From positions 1-43,973 of the forward strand of contig CAYMRR010000002.1 in the NCBI GenBank assembly GCA_964393005.1: 43,973 bases of DNA, written 5' to 3'. Shown here one piece after another: positions 24,458 through 31,740 of this stretch. The stretch is from UBA5272 sp964393005. GTDB lineage: Bacteria > Patescibacteriota > Minisyncoccia > Phycocordibacterales > UBA5272. Each line of letters opens with the position of its first letter. The first letter of the stretch is position 1. The position numbers and the translations under genes were made by a program. The notes beneath the pieces are model-generated. The model was not told the DNA's origin. It searched no databases and worked only from the letters and a program-made list of their open reading frames with translations.

Positions 24458-25063
24458 ATGAAAGAAAGAAGATTAGTAATTTCAGTTTCAGGAGCAGCAG
24501 AAGTAGCTCATTGTGGTCCAGAAGTTTTAGATATAGCAAAAGAATTAGGAAGAGAAATAGCCCGTCAAGGCTATATTATTTCTACTGGGGCTACTAGCGG
24601 ATTTCCTCATGCAGCTACTTTGGGTTATCAAGAAAGTAATGGAGTATTTTCTTTAGGTCTTTCTCCTGCAGCAAATGAAAAAGAACATACCGAGCTCTAC
24701 TTTTTGCCAGTAGAGGGTTGTGATATTATTATTTACACTGGTTTTGGTTTTCCAATGAGAGATATTATTTTAACTAAAAGCTCTCATGCTATGGTGGTGG
24801 GTTGCGGAAGAATAGGAACTATACATGAATTTACAGTAGCTTTTGAGGAAAATATGCCGGTAGGAATATTAGAAGGTCCTTGGGCTACAGATGAAGTAAT
24901 TCGAGATATTATTAGAAATAGCAATAGGACTAATCCAAAAGTTATTTTTGATTCTGACCCTAAAAGGTTAGTAGAAAGATTGGCTGCTTTGGTAGACGAA
25001 AATGAAACTAGACAACAGCTTGGAGATATTGGTATGGTACAAGAATTTAAAGCTAAAGTTTAA
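24458..25063 (+). CDS. LOG/SLOG Rossmann-fold nucleotide-binding protein (hypothetical)
   Basis: A Rossmann-like protein of 201 residues. Visible elements are the first strand LVISVSGAAE, the GYIISTGATSGFPHAA loop, and GCGRIGTIHEF (about 115-125), equivalent to the PGGxGTxxE loop of LOG/TIGR00725 proteins. Characterised relatives are cytokinin-activating phosphoribohydrolases, the nucleotide-sensing SLOG domains and DprA-like folds; which applies here cannot be told. The Glu of the loop is kept (Glu124), so catalysis is possible. It converges with the rplT operon across a shared terminator. Confidence 0.65.
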   Translation: MKERRLVISVSGAAEVAHCGPEVLDIAKELGREIARQGYIISTGATSGFPHAATLGYQESNGVFSLGLSPAANEKEHTELYFLPVEGCDIIIYTGFGFPMRDIILTKSSHAMVVGCGRIGTIHEFTVAFEENMPVGILEGPWATDEVIRDIIRNSNRTNPKVIFDSDPKRLVERLAALVDENETRQQLGDIGMVQEFKAKV

Positions 25064-25080
25064 AAATAAGAATTGATAAA

Positions 25081-25120
25081 TAAAAAACAAGCCTTACTAA
25101 TTAATAAGGCTTGTTTTTTA
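25081..25120. terminator. Bidirectional terminator between the LOG-fold gene and rplT
   Basis: A 16-bp stem (25081-25096 with 25105-25120) with AAAAAA and TTTTTT flanks, usable in both directions by the convergent genes. Confidence 0.9.
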
Positions 25121-25136
25121 AAAATCTTGGAGAAGA

Positions 25137-25481
25137 TTATTCTGTTTCTTTTACTACTTTTTGAAAGACTTCAGGATGATTTTCTGCCAAGTCAGATAAA
25201 ATTTTTCTATTTAATTTGATATTTTTTTTGTTTAAAGCATCAATAAATTTACTATAAGTAGTATTCATTTCGCGAAGGGCAGCATTTAGTTTTACTGTCC
25301 AAAGTCTACGCATATCTCCTTTTTTTACTTTTCTATGCGCAAAAGCATAAGCTCCAGCTTTTCTTAAAGCTACTTTAGCTTCTCTTTCTTTAGTGCTTCT
25401 ACCAAATCTATATCCTTTTGCTTGTTTAAGAATACTTCTTCTTCTTTTATTTGCAATTTTTCCACCTTTTACTCTAGCCAT
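25137..25481 (-). CDS. rplT: 50S ribosomal protein L20 (bL20)
   Basis: Early-assembly 23S rRNA-binding protein. The 114-residue sequence carries the family pattern ARVKGGKIANKRRRSILKQAKGYRFGRS and ALREMNTTYSKFIDALNKKNIKLNRKILSDLA. It is last in the conserved infC-rpmI-rplT operon, 13 bp after rpmI. In other bacteria L20 represses this operon by binding its leader; no equivalent pseudoknot was identified here. Confidence 0.97.
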   Translation of the reverse strand: MARVKGGKIANKRRRSILKQAKGYRFGRSTKEREAKVALRKAGAYAFAHRKVKKGDMRRLWTVKLNAALREMNTTYSKFIDALNKKNIKLNRKILSDLAENHPEVFQKVVKETE

Positions 25482-25494
25482 ATTTTTAAATTAA

Positions 25495-25686
25495 TTATTT
25501 TCCATGACCTGGAAGAAATCTACTTTTAGTTTTACCGGTCATTGTTAACTCTCTCATTTTTCTACCCTCGAGCTGTCGGGTTCTTTTTTGTTTAGCATTA
25601 AAATGGTTAAAACCAGGCTTTCTAGCTAAAACCTTTCCTAATTTTGTGACCTTAACTCTTTTGGTCAAAGATTTATTTGTTTTCAT
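25495..25686 (-). CDS. rpmI: 50S ribosomal protein L35 (bL35)
   Basis: A small basic large-subunit protein. Reading from the ATG at 25686 gives 63 residues, MKTNKSLTKRVKVTKLGKV..., the normal length. A longer in-frame start at 25728 would overlap infC and adds a non-conserved extension, so it is rejected. The C-terminal KSRFLPGHGK is typical. Middle gene of infC-rpmI-rplT. Confidence 0.95.
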   Translation of the reverse strand: MKTNKSLTKRVKVTKLGKVLARKPGFNHFNAKQKRTRQLEGRKMRELTMTGKTKSRFLPGHGK

Positions 25687-25711
25687 AATTAGTCTTGAAA
25701 TCTTAACATAT

Positions 25712-26278
25712 TTATTTAACTTTTTCAAGTACGACCATATATCTGTTTCCTAATTTTTTAATAGCTTCTGCTATTTTGTATTCTGCAGGTATAATTACTA
25801 AGATTCTATCCAATCTGCTTCTTAGAAAAGATTCTTCCATAAATCTAGTTCTTCCTTTTAGTCGAAGCTCTATTTTTACTCTATGACCTTCTTTTAGCCA
25901 TTCTGCAGCTTTTTTGGCTTTAATATTAATATCATTATCACTAATCTCTACACTGATTTGTATGTTTTTTGTCTCGCTGCTGGTTTGGCGAGCTTTGGCT
26001 TCCTTTTTCTTTTTACTCATTTCATAAGCATATTTTCCATAGTCTGCTATTTTGCAAACAGGAGGGAAAGTGTTGGAAGAGATTTCTATAAGATCCAATC
26101 CTGCAGAATTAGCTAAATCTAAAGCTTCTTCTTTGCTTAATAATCCTAAATTTTTTCCTTTTTCATCTATAACTCGCATTTCAGTAGCTCGTATTTGATG
26201 ATTTATACTAGCTTTATTTGGATTCCTTTTTCTAAAATTAGGATTAAAATTTTTATTTTGAATATTTTGTTGTGTCAT
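25712..26278 (-). CDS. infC: Translation initiation factor IF-3
   Basis: Binds the 30S subunit and proofreads start codons. The N-domain is visible as INHQIRATEMRVIDEKGKNLGLLSKEEAL...LDLIEIS, with PPVCKIADYGKYAYE at the linker, and the C-domain as KNIQISVEISDNDINIKAKKAAEWLKEGHRVKIELRLKGR. The 188-residue length is normal with a short Asn-rich N-terminal extension. It starts at ATG rather than the rare AUU that in enterobacteria supports autoregulation, so that control seems absent. First gene of the infC operon. Confidence 0.96.
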   Translation of the reverse strand: MTQQNIQNKNFNPNFRKRNPNKASINHQIRATEMRVIDEKGKNLGLLSKEEALDLANSAGLDLIEISSNTFPPVCKIADYGKYAYEMSKKKKEAKARQTSSETKNIQISVEISDNDINIKAKKAAEWLKEGHRVKIELRLKGRTRFMEESFLRSRLDRILVIIPAEYKIAEAIKKLGNRYMVVLEKVK

Positions 26279-26298
26279 TTCGGTAAATTTAGTCTATT

Positions 26299-26652
26299 TT
26301 AGTAGTTAGTATTTGTAATATTATCTGTAGCATTTATGCTGCTTTGTTTTTCTTTATTTTTAGTCTTTTTAAGAGAAAATTTATTTGGACTAAAAATAAA
26401 AAGGTAAAGAATTTCTAATATTCCTACTGTGTTGATTAAAAGTATAGCTATAAACCACCACTTCTGATTATTTTTGGCAGCTTTCCATAAAGCAAATCCT
26501 TTCCATACAAAAGACCACACTAAGAGTAAAATAAAAAAACCTAAACCTAAAGCAAAAGCAGTTAATAAAAAAAGATTATTCATATTTAAAGAGTTTAACG
26601 GGTCCAATATCTTTACCGAAGTGGTAGATATTTCTAATAGGGTAGATTCCAT
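26299..26652 (-). CDS. Two-helix membrane protein, probably DUF5652 family
   Basis: 117 residues with two membrane helices (about 28-49 and 65-88) joined by a short loop WKGFALWKAAKNNQKWW. The WKGxALWxAAK...WWFxAILLINTVGILEILYLF pattern matches the small CPR family DUF5652 as I remember it. The basic/Asn-rich tail should be cytoplasmic. It lies 20 bp upstream of infC on the same strand and may lead that operon. No function is known. Confidence 0.6.
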   Translation of the reverse strand: MESTLLEISTTSVKILDPLNSLNMNNLFLLTAFALGLGFFILLLVWSFVWKGFALWKAAKNNQKWWFIAILLINTVGILEILYLFIFSPNKFSLKKTKNKEKQSSINATDNITNTNY

Positions 26653-26704
26653 AATTTATTTATTTTTATTTAATATTTCTTATTATAACACAAAAGTATA
26701 TTTG

Positions 26705-27087
26705 TGGAAGTGGGGGGAGTTGAACCCCCGTGCAAATAATTTTTATAAATGAGTCTAGTTTCATATCTTATTTATTTAATTTTATTTAGATATATTAAAT
26801 AAGAAAAATTATCTAAACTAGCTTTTTATTTTTCAAAAATTTTAAAGAAAGCTAACTTAAAATTTTCTACACACATTCTTTATATTACTAATTTCTTACG
26901 ATGTGTAAATAAGGATTAGCACCAAAGCGGCTTAATTAAGCGGCTACTGGAACAAATTCAAACACATAAGGTGAAGGAATTGTTTTAGCTATGTTTTTTG
27001 CAACATATTTTGAGAAAATTTTACGATTTATTCTCATTATCGGAAACCACATTTACAAAGAATTAAATGTCGAAGCCTAACACTCCC
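26705..27087 (-). ncRNA. ssrA: Transfer-messenger RNA (tmRNA)
   Basis: Rescues stalled ribosomes with SmpB. The tRNA-like ends pair: 5' GGGAGTG (27087-27081) with CACTTCC (26712-26706, one G-T) plus discriminator A, and a T-arm GGGGG-TTCAACT-CCCCC. CCA is not encoded. The 5' side shows the conserved GGCTTCGACA, then a first pseudoknot (CGAT/ATCG and GAGAA/TTCTC). By alignment with E. coli the resume codon is GCA at 27001-26999 and the tag frame ends at TAA 26938-26936, encoding 21 residues ending VPVAA. One-piece tmRNA, 383 nt. Its protein partner smpB lies about 950 bp away. Confidence 0.93.
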
Positions 27088-27095
27088 ATTATATC

Positions 27096-27124
27096 ATAAT
27101 AGCACAATAGCTTTATTTTGTAAA
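27096..27124 (-). promoter_or_regulatory. tmRNA promoter
   Basis: On the minus strand TTTACA (27124-27119), 17-bp spacer, TATTAT (27101-27096). Transcription should start at or next to the mature 5' end (27087). Confidence 0.55.
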
Positions 27125-27148
27125 GGGTTATATAAACTTTTGTTAAGA

Positions 27149-27157
27149 TGATATATT
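27149..27157 (+). promoter_or_regulatory. Possible promoter of the 27251 gene
   Basis: TGATATATT in the 163-bp AT-rich gap between divergent tmRNA and the 27251 gene. A second hexamer TATAAT lies at 27168-27173. Nothing else is recognisable in this gap. Confidence 0.35.
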
Positions 27158-27250
27158 TAAATAGTAATATAATACAGTATTAAATACTATTAAGTATAAA
27201 ATAAGTATAGAAGATATTATTAATAGACAGTAAAATTTTAATATAAAAAT

Positions 27251-27685
27251 ATGTCTTTAGAAAAAGAAAAAAGAGAATTAGAAAGAAAAAAAAGATTAGC
27301 TAAGCTCGAAGCTGAAAGGAGAATGCTAAGATTAGAATCTAAATTGGCTCCTCTTACAGCCAAAGTAGAACTTCATCTTAATGAAGCTTTGGAGAGTGGT
27401 GTGGAAATTATTTTTAATGTGGCTGGAGCCATATTTGGTTCTATAGGATCTTTTTTAATAGCAGGAGGAAAAACTTTATATGATAATGAATTTAAAAAAA
27501 CTTATATAACAGATAACGGAGGAGTAAAATACGACTATTTTGAAAATATGAAAAATGCTACCAAAAAGACTTTTGCTAAATATGGCTCACGATTAGGTCC
27601 TAATGTAATAGTTACAGGTAGCGAACTAACAAAAGGTGTAGCAAGTGGAACATTATTAACTGTAAGAAGAACTTTAGGATTTTAA
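27251..27685 (+). CDS. Hypothetical protein with N-terminal coiled coil
   Basis: 144 residues. Residues 1-38 are a highly charged Lys/Glu/Arg helix (EKEKRELERKKRLAKLEAERRM), followed by a hydrophobic Gly/Ala-rich segment (about 51-75: VEIIFNVAGAIFGSIGSFLIAGGKT) that may insert in or lie on the membrane, then a basic C-terminal region. No signal peptide and no recognisable catalytic motif. It is co-directional with the next unknown gene (9-bp gap), so they likely form a pair between tmRNA and smpB. I do not recognise the family. Confidence 0.6.
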   Translation: MSLEKEKRELERKKRLAKLEAERRMLRLESKLAPLTAKVELHLNEALESGVEIIFNVAGAIFGSIGSFLIAGGKTLYDNEFKKTYITDNGGVKYDYFENMKNATKKTFAKYGSRLGPNVIVTGSELTKGVASGTLLTVRRTLGF

Positions 27686-27694
27686 AATAAAAAT

Positions 27695-27910
27695 ATGAAT
27701 ATGGACAATATAAATAATAAATTAGAAGAATTTGATCCAAATAAAGAATATTTATTAGACCAAGATTTTTTTGATAGATTAGCTTTTGTAATAACAGAAA
27801 ATAAAGAAGTTTTAGAAGCTTATGTAAAAGAGGTGGAGAATATAAAAAGGGACCAAATGGTTTATTTTGGAAATAAACTTAAAGAATTACAAAATGAAAT
27901 TGCTGAAGAT
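27695..27910 (+). CDS. Hypothetical protein, 3' end lost in assembly gap
   Basis: 72 residues are readable (MNMDNINNKLEEFDPNKEYLLDQD... to ...LQNEIAED) before the 100-N gap. The composition is acidic and helical, with no membrane segment. A second in-frame ATG at residue 3 could be the true start. After the gap an in-frame stop occurs at 28040-28042, but because gap length is unknown it cannot be assigned to this gene. It follows the 27251 gene closely. Function unknown. Confidence 0.55.
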
Positions 27911-28010
27911 NNNNNNNNNNNNNNNNNNNNNNNNNNNNNNNNNNNNNNNNNNNNNNNNNNNNNNNNNNNNNNNNNNNNNNNNNNNNNNNNNNNNNNNNNN
28001 NNNNNNNNNN
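27911..28010. other. Assembly gap (100 N)
   Basis: Exactly 100 Ns, the usual placeholder for a scaffold gap of unknown size. It removes the end of the 27695 gene and possibly the smpB terminator. Confidence 0.95.
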
Positions 28011-28033
28011 AAAAAATAGAAAATAAAATATTT

Positions 28034-28465
28034 TTAAACTAGATTTTTCTTTTCTCTTTTAAAATCTTTTAACTTTAAAGCTTCTCTTTTATCTCTCTTC
28101 TTTTTTCTTTTTACTGTAGCTATTTCTAATTTTAATAAGCCGTGAGAATTATAAATTTTGACTGGGATTATAAAAAGTTTTTTTTCTGATTCTGTAGCAA
28201 GTTTTAGAATTTCAGATTTTTTTAAAAGAAGTTTTCTGGTGCGATCATTTTTTGTTTTTTCTTCTTGCTTGCTTATTTGATAAGGAGATACACTCATACC
28301 AACTATAAATGCTTCACCACCACGAATGATGATTTTTGCACCAGCTATCTCCGCTTTACTTTCTCGTATTGCTTTTACTTCATTACCAGTAAGCTCTATA
28401 CCTGCTTCATATTTATCTTTTATTTCATAGTCTAAAAAAATCTTTTTATTTTCTATTAAAGCCAT
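28034..28465 (-). CDS. smpB: SsrA-binding protein SmpB
   Basis: Binds tmRNA and delivers it to stalled ribosomes. The family pattern is clear: NKKIFLDYEIKDKYEAGIELTGNEVKAIRESKAEIAGAKI, then LLKKSEILKL and the basic C-terminal tail KRKKKRDKREALKLKDFKRE that reads the empty mRNA channel. 143 residues is typical. It is near tmRNA, as in many bacteria. Confidence 0.95.
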   Translation of the reverse strand: MALIENKKIFLDYEIKDKYEAGIELTGNEVKAIRESKAEIAGAKIIIRGGEAFIVGMSVSPYQISKQEEKTKNDRTRKLLLKKSEILKLATESEKKLFIIPVKIYNSHGLLKLEIATVKRKKKRDKREALKLKDFKREKKNLV

Positions 28466-28528
28466 AATTTATTAATTTCTTTTATTTTTACATTTTATCA
28501 CAAATGTGTTAAGATTTTGCTATATAAT

Positions 28529-30475
28529 ATGACTAATTTTAATTTGAAAAATATAAAAACACCAAAGAAAACAGGGAAAAAGTCTCCAAAAAAGAAACCT
28601 AAAAGTCTTTTTTCTTACATTTTAAATATAGTTTTCTTTATTTTATTAGCTACTTTTCTTTATTCTACTATTTCAGACTATTTTTTAAGTGAAAATAATA
28701 ATAGAAAAGAAGTAAAAGTGTCTATTAATGAAATAGTTAAAAATCTTAGCAGTATTTCTTCTTCAGAAGATACAGATTCTGCACTTAAAAATATTACTGT
28801 AAAAGGAAATAAGATTTATTTAGAAGTAGGGACAGATACTCTTTATGTTGCTGAAAAAGAGCAAGGACAAACCTTTTTAGGTATTTTAGATAGCTATAAA
28901 ATATCTACTTCTACTTTAAAAAATATTAATATCGATATTAAGTCAGAATCTAGATCTGGTCTAATCACTTCTATATTACTATTAGGTCTACCTTTAATAT
29001 TGTTTGGAATAATATTCTGGACTTTATTTAGGGGAGTAAAAGGAGCTAATATGAATGCTTTATCTTTTGGTAATACAAGAGCCAAACTTATAGATCCAAA
29101 AGATAATAGTAAAAAAATTACTTTCAAAGATGTGGCTGGAGCCAAAGAAGCTAAAGAAGAACTAGAAGAGGTGGTAGACTTTTTAAAAAATCCTAAAAAG
29201 TTTTTAAATATTGGAGCCCAAATTCCAAAAGGTTTACTTCTTATGGGAGCGCCAGGAACAGGAAAGACTCTTCTTGCGAGGGCGGTAGCTGGAGAAGCTG
29301 GAGTACCTTTTTATCATCTTTCTGGAAGTGAGTTTGTAGAAATGTTTGTAGGAGTAGGAGCTAGTAGAGTAAGAGATTTGTTTAAAGAAGCTAAAACTCA
29401 TTCTCCAGCTATTATTTTTATAGATGAAATAGATGCTGTGGGAAGAGCTAGAGGAGTTGGGCTTGGCGGGGGAAATGATGAGAGAGAGCAAACATTAAAT
29501 CAGATTTTAGTAGAAATGGATGGCTTTGAGCCAAATGAAAAGCTTATTGTGATAGCTGCTACTAATAGGCCAGATGTTTTAGATAGAGCATTATTGAGAC
29601 CAGGAAGATTTGATAGAAGAGTAACTATTGATTTGCCAGACAAAGAGTCGAGAGAAGAAATACTTATAGTACATAAAAAACAAAAACCTTTTGCAAAAGA
29701 TGTGGATTTGAAAGTTATAGCAGAGAGAACTCCTGGATTTTCTGGCGCAGATCTTGCTTCTATTATGAATGAGGCAGCAATACTCGCTGCAAGGGAAGAG
29801 AGAAAGCAAATAGCTCAATATGATTTGATTCGCTCTATAGAAAAGGTAATGCTTGGTCCAGAAAGAAAAACTCACCTTCTCTCAGAAAAAGAAAAAGAAA
29901 AGACAGCCTATCATGAAGCAGGGCATGCTCTTGTAGCTTCACTATTACCTAATGCTGACCCTATACATAAAATATCTATAATCTCAAGAGGGCATGCTGG
30001 AGGATATACTTTAAAATTGCCATCTGATGACAAGAAATTAAATACTAAAAAAGATTTTATAGACGAAATAGCTATGGCTTATGGAGGGTATGCAGCAGAA
30101 TTAGAAGTTTATGGAGATTTGTCTACAGGTCCTTCTGGTGATCTTCAACAAATAACTTCTATAGCTAGAGATATGGTTATGAAATATGGTATGAGTGAAA
30201 GTGTTGGACCAATAGCAATAGAGAATGATCAAAGAAAAATAGTCTATGGCAGCTTTTCAGAATCTAAAAATATTTTAGGAGAAGATTTAGCTAATACAGT
30301 AGACGGAGAAATTAAAAAGATTTGTGAAGAGGGGCTAGAAACAGCTAAAAGACTATTAAAAGAAAATAGAAATATTTTAGATTATATAGCTAAAGAGTTA
30401 ATAGAAAAAGAAAATATAGAAAAAGAAGAGTTTGAGAAAATATTAGCTTTATATAATATAAATATTAAGAAATAA
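28529..30475 (+). CDS. ftsH: ATP-dependent zinc metalloprotease FtsH
   Basis: Membrane-anchored AAA+ protease for quality control of membrane and regulatory proteins. From the ATG at 28529 (648 residues; an in-frame TTG at 28517 is less likely): a Lys-rich N-terminus, TM1 (about 28-48), an extracytoplasmic domain, TM2 (about 145-167), Walker A GAPGTGKT (240-247), Walker B IIFIDEIDAVG, the arginine-finger region NRPDVLDRALLRPGRFDR, and zinc site HEAGH (462-466). A TATAAT touches the start codon (28523-28528), so either transcription begins upstream of it or that match is accidental. Confidence 0.97.
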   Translation: MTNFNLKNIKTPKKTGKKSPKKKPKSLFSYILNIVFFILLATFLYSTISDYFLSENNNRKEVKVSINEIVKNLSSISSSEDTDSALKNITVKGNKIYLEVGTDTLYVAEKEQGQTFLGILDSYKISTSTLKNINIDIKSESRSGLITSILLLGLPLILFGIIFWTLFRGVKGANMNALSFGNTRAKLIDPKDNSKKITFKDVAGAKEAKEELEEVVDFLKNPKKFLNIGAQIPKGLLLMGAPGTGKTLLARAVAGEAGVPFYHLSGSEFVEMFVGVGASRVRDLFKEAKTHSPAIIFIDEIDAVGRARGVGLGGGNDEREQTLNQILVEMDGFEPNEKLIVIAATNRPDVLDRALLRPGRFDRRVTIDLPDKESREEILIVHKKQKPFAKDVDLKVIAERTPGFSGADLASIMNEAAILAAREERKQIAQYDLIRSIEKVMLGPERKTHLLSEKEKEKTAYHEAGHALVASLLPNADPIHKISIISRGHAGGYTLKLPSDDKKLNTKKDFIDEIAMAYGGYAAELEVYGDLSTGPSGDLQQITSIARDMVMKYGMSESVGPIAIENDQRKIVYGSFSESKNILGEDLANTVDGEIKKICEEGLETAKRLLKENRNILDYIAKELIEKENIEKEEFEKILALYNINIKK

Positions 30476-30526
30476 AATAGGCTTTTAGTTTAACTATAAA
30501 AATGATAAACTTAATATATAAAAAGT

Positions 30527-31177
30527 ATGATTATCACCCATTTTAATAAACAGCATTTCAAGGTTCAGTTTGGTGACTTGACTATAGCTTTTAACCCTGT
30601 TTCTAAAGAATCAGAATTTGACGTCAATAAATACGGGGCTGATATAGTATTAACTACTACAGATTATGAAGATTATAATGGTGGTGAGCTTATGAGTTAT
30701 GGAGAAAGGACTCCTTTTATAATATCTTCTCCTGGAGAATATGAGGTAAACAATATTTTTATAAAAGGTTTTGGTACTTTTGTAGATTTGCCATTAGATA
30801 GCAAGAAAAAAGAAAAAGCTAAATATCAAAATACTAGTTATGTATTAGAAGTAGACAATATGAGACTTTGCTTTTTAGGTTGCCTTAAAGAAGAATTTTC
30901 TACTGAGCAAAAAGAAATGATAGGAGATGTGGATATATTATTTTTACCTATTACTATGAATGATGATTTTATTTCTGTATATGAAGCAAATAAATTAGCT
31001 AATAAAATAGAACCAAAATTAATAATTCTTAAAGATTATACAGTAGAATCTTTAAAACTATTTTTAGGAGAAGCAGGAAAAGATATAAAGAATATCGAAA
31101 AAATAGACAAGCTTACTATAAAGAAAAAAGATATAGAAGATAAACAAAAAGAGATAATACTTTTTAATATAGTATAA
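30527..31177 (+). CDS. Metallo-beta-lactamase-fold protein with a degenerate metal site
   Basis: The 216-residue layout resembles UlaG-like/YtnP-like MBL-fold proteins of CPR genomes: an N-terminal beta pair (MIITHFNKQHFKVQFGDLTIAFNP), GADIVLTTTDYEDYNGG where active enzymes have a SHxHxDH loop, SPGEYEVNNIFIKGFG, and a C-terminal VDILFLPI...EANKLANKIEPKLIILKDY block that retains the UlaG-type Cys/Asp-strand pattern. The histidines of the first metal motif are missing (residues 43-52), so hydrolase activity is doubtful. It may be a binding or scaffolding relative. It lies 51 bp after ftsH. Confidence 0.6.
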   Translation: MIITHFNKQHFKVQFGDLTIAFNPVSKESEFDVNKYGADIVLTTTDYEDYNGGELMSYGERTPFIISSPGEYEVNNIFIKGFGTFVDLPLDSKKKEKAKYQNTSYVLEVDNMRLCFLGCLKEEFSTEQKEMIGDVDILFLPITMNDDFISVYEANKLANKIEPKLIILKDYTVESLKLFLGEAGKDIKNIEKIDKLTIKKKDIEDKQKEIILFNIV

Positions 31178-31204
31178 TAAAACTATAAGTTTTCATTAAC
31201 TAAT

Positions 31205-31588
31205 ATGTTTAAATATATTAAAAAATATTTCTACACCTTGAGGGTGAGTAGTGAAAAAGTAAAACATCGTTCAGCTATCATTATTTCAATTATTATTTCA
31301 ATTATAATTTTATCTATAGGTTTTTTATTGTTTAAAGATCATTTGTTTATTATTAATAAAAAAGATATAGAACAAAACAATGTTGAACAAATAAATACAG
31401 AAGAGATAGAGTCTCCTTGGAAAGCTTTCTTATTATTTTTTAATGAAACTAAAGAACAATTTTCTTCTATAAAATCTACTGTTTCAGAATTTACTGATAG
31501 CAGAGAGTTTTTAAATAAATTAAAAGGAGATGAATCTCCAGAAGAAATAGAAGCTTTACTTGAGCAGTATTTCTTGGAAGAAGAATAG
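31205..31588 (+). CDS. Small single-pass membrane protein (hypothetical)
   Basis: 127 residues: a basic cytoplasmic N-terminus (1-22), one strongly hydrophobic Ile-rich helix (23-44), then an acidic, mostly helical outer part containing a possible short coiled coil (FLLFFNETKEQFSSIKSTVSEF) and a Glu-rich end (EEIEALLEQYFLEEE). No catalytic or binding motif. It follows the degenerate MBL-like gene by 27 bp and probably shares its transcript. I do not recognise the family. Confidence 0.55.
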   Translation: MFKYIKKYFYTLRVSSEKVKHRSAIIISIIISIIILSIGFLLFKDHLFIINKKDIEQNNVEQINTEEIESPWKAFLLFFNETKEQFSSIKSTVSEFTDSREFLNKLKGDESPEEIEALLEQYFLEEE

Positions 31589-31637
31589 GATTTTTAAATA
31601 AGGTGTATATAAATAAGGCTTTTTTGTGTTTTTATAA

Positions 31638-31666
31638 TTGTATTAAGTAGCTAAAAATGCTATAAT
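31638..31666 (+). promoter_or_regulatory. gyrA promoter
   Basis: -35 TTGTAT (31638-31643), 17-bp spacer, -10 TATAAT (31661-31666) with extended TGC, giving a leader of about 70 bases. Confidence 0.6.
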
Positions 31667-31706
31667 TTGTATATAAAATGTAGCATTTATTAATTAAACT
31701 TATTTT

Positions 31707-31730
31707 AGAGTTTTAGTCGGCTAAAACTCT
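31707..31730 (+). other. Hairpin in the gyrA leader
   Basis: A 10-bp perfect stem AGAGTTTTAG / CTAAAACTCT with a TCGG loop ends 10 bases before the gyrA start codon. No T-run follows; it may affect translation or mRNA stability. Confidence 0.5.
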
Positions 31731-31740
31731 TTCTAAAATT

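Noticed and set aside
28523..28528. TATAAT directly touching the ftsH start codon as its promoter
   Set aside because: Transcription would begin inside the coding sequence, and there is no matching -35; it may be chance in AT-rich DNA.
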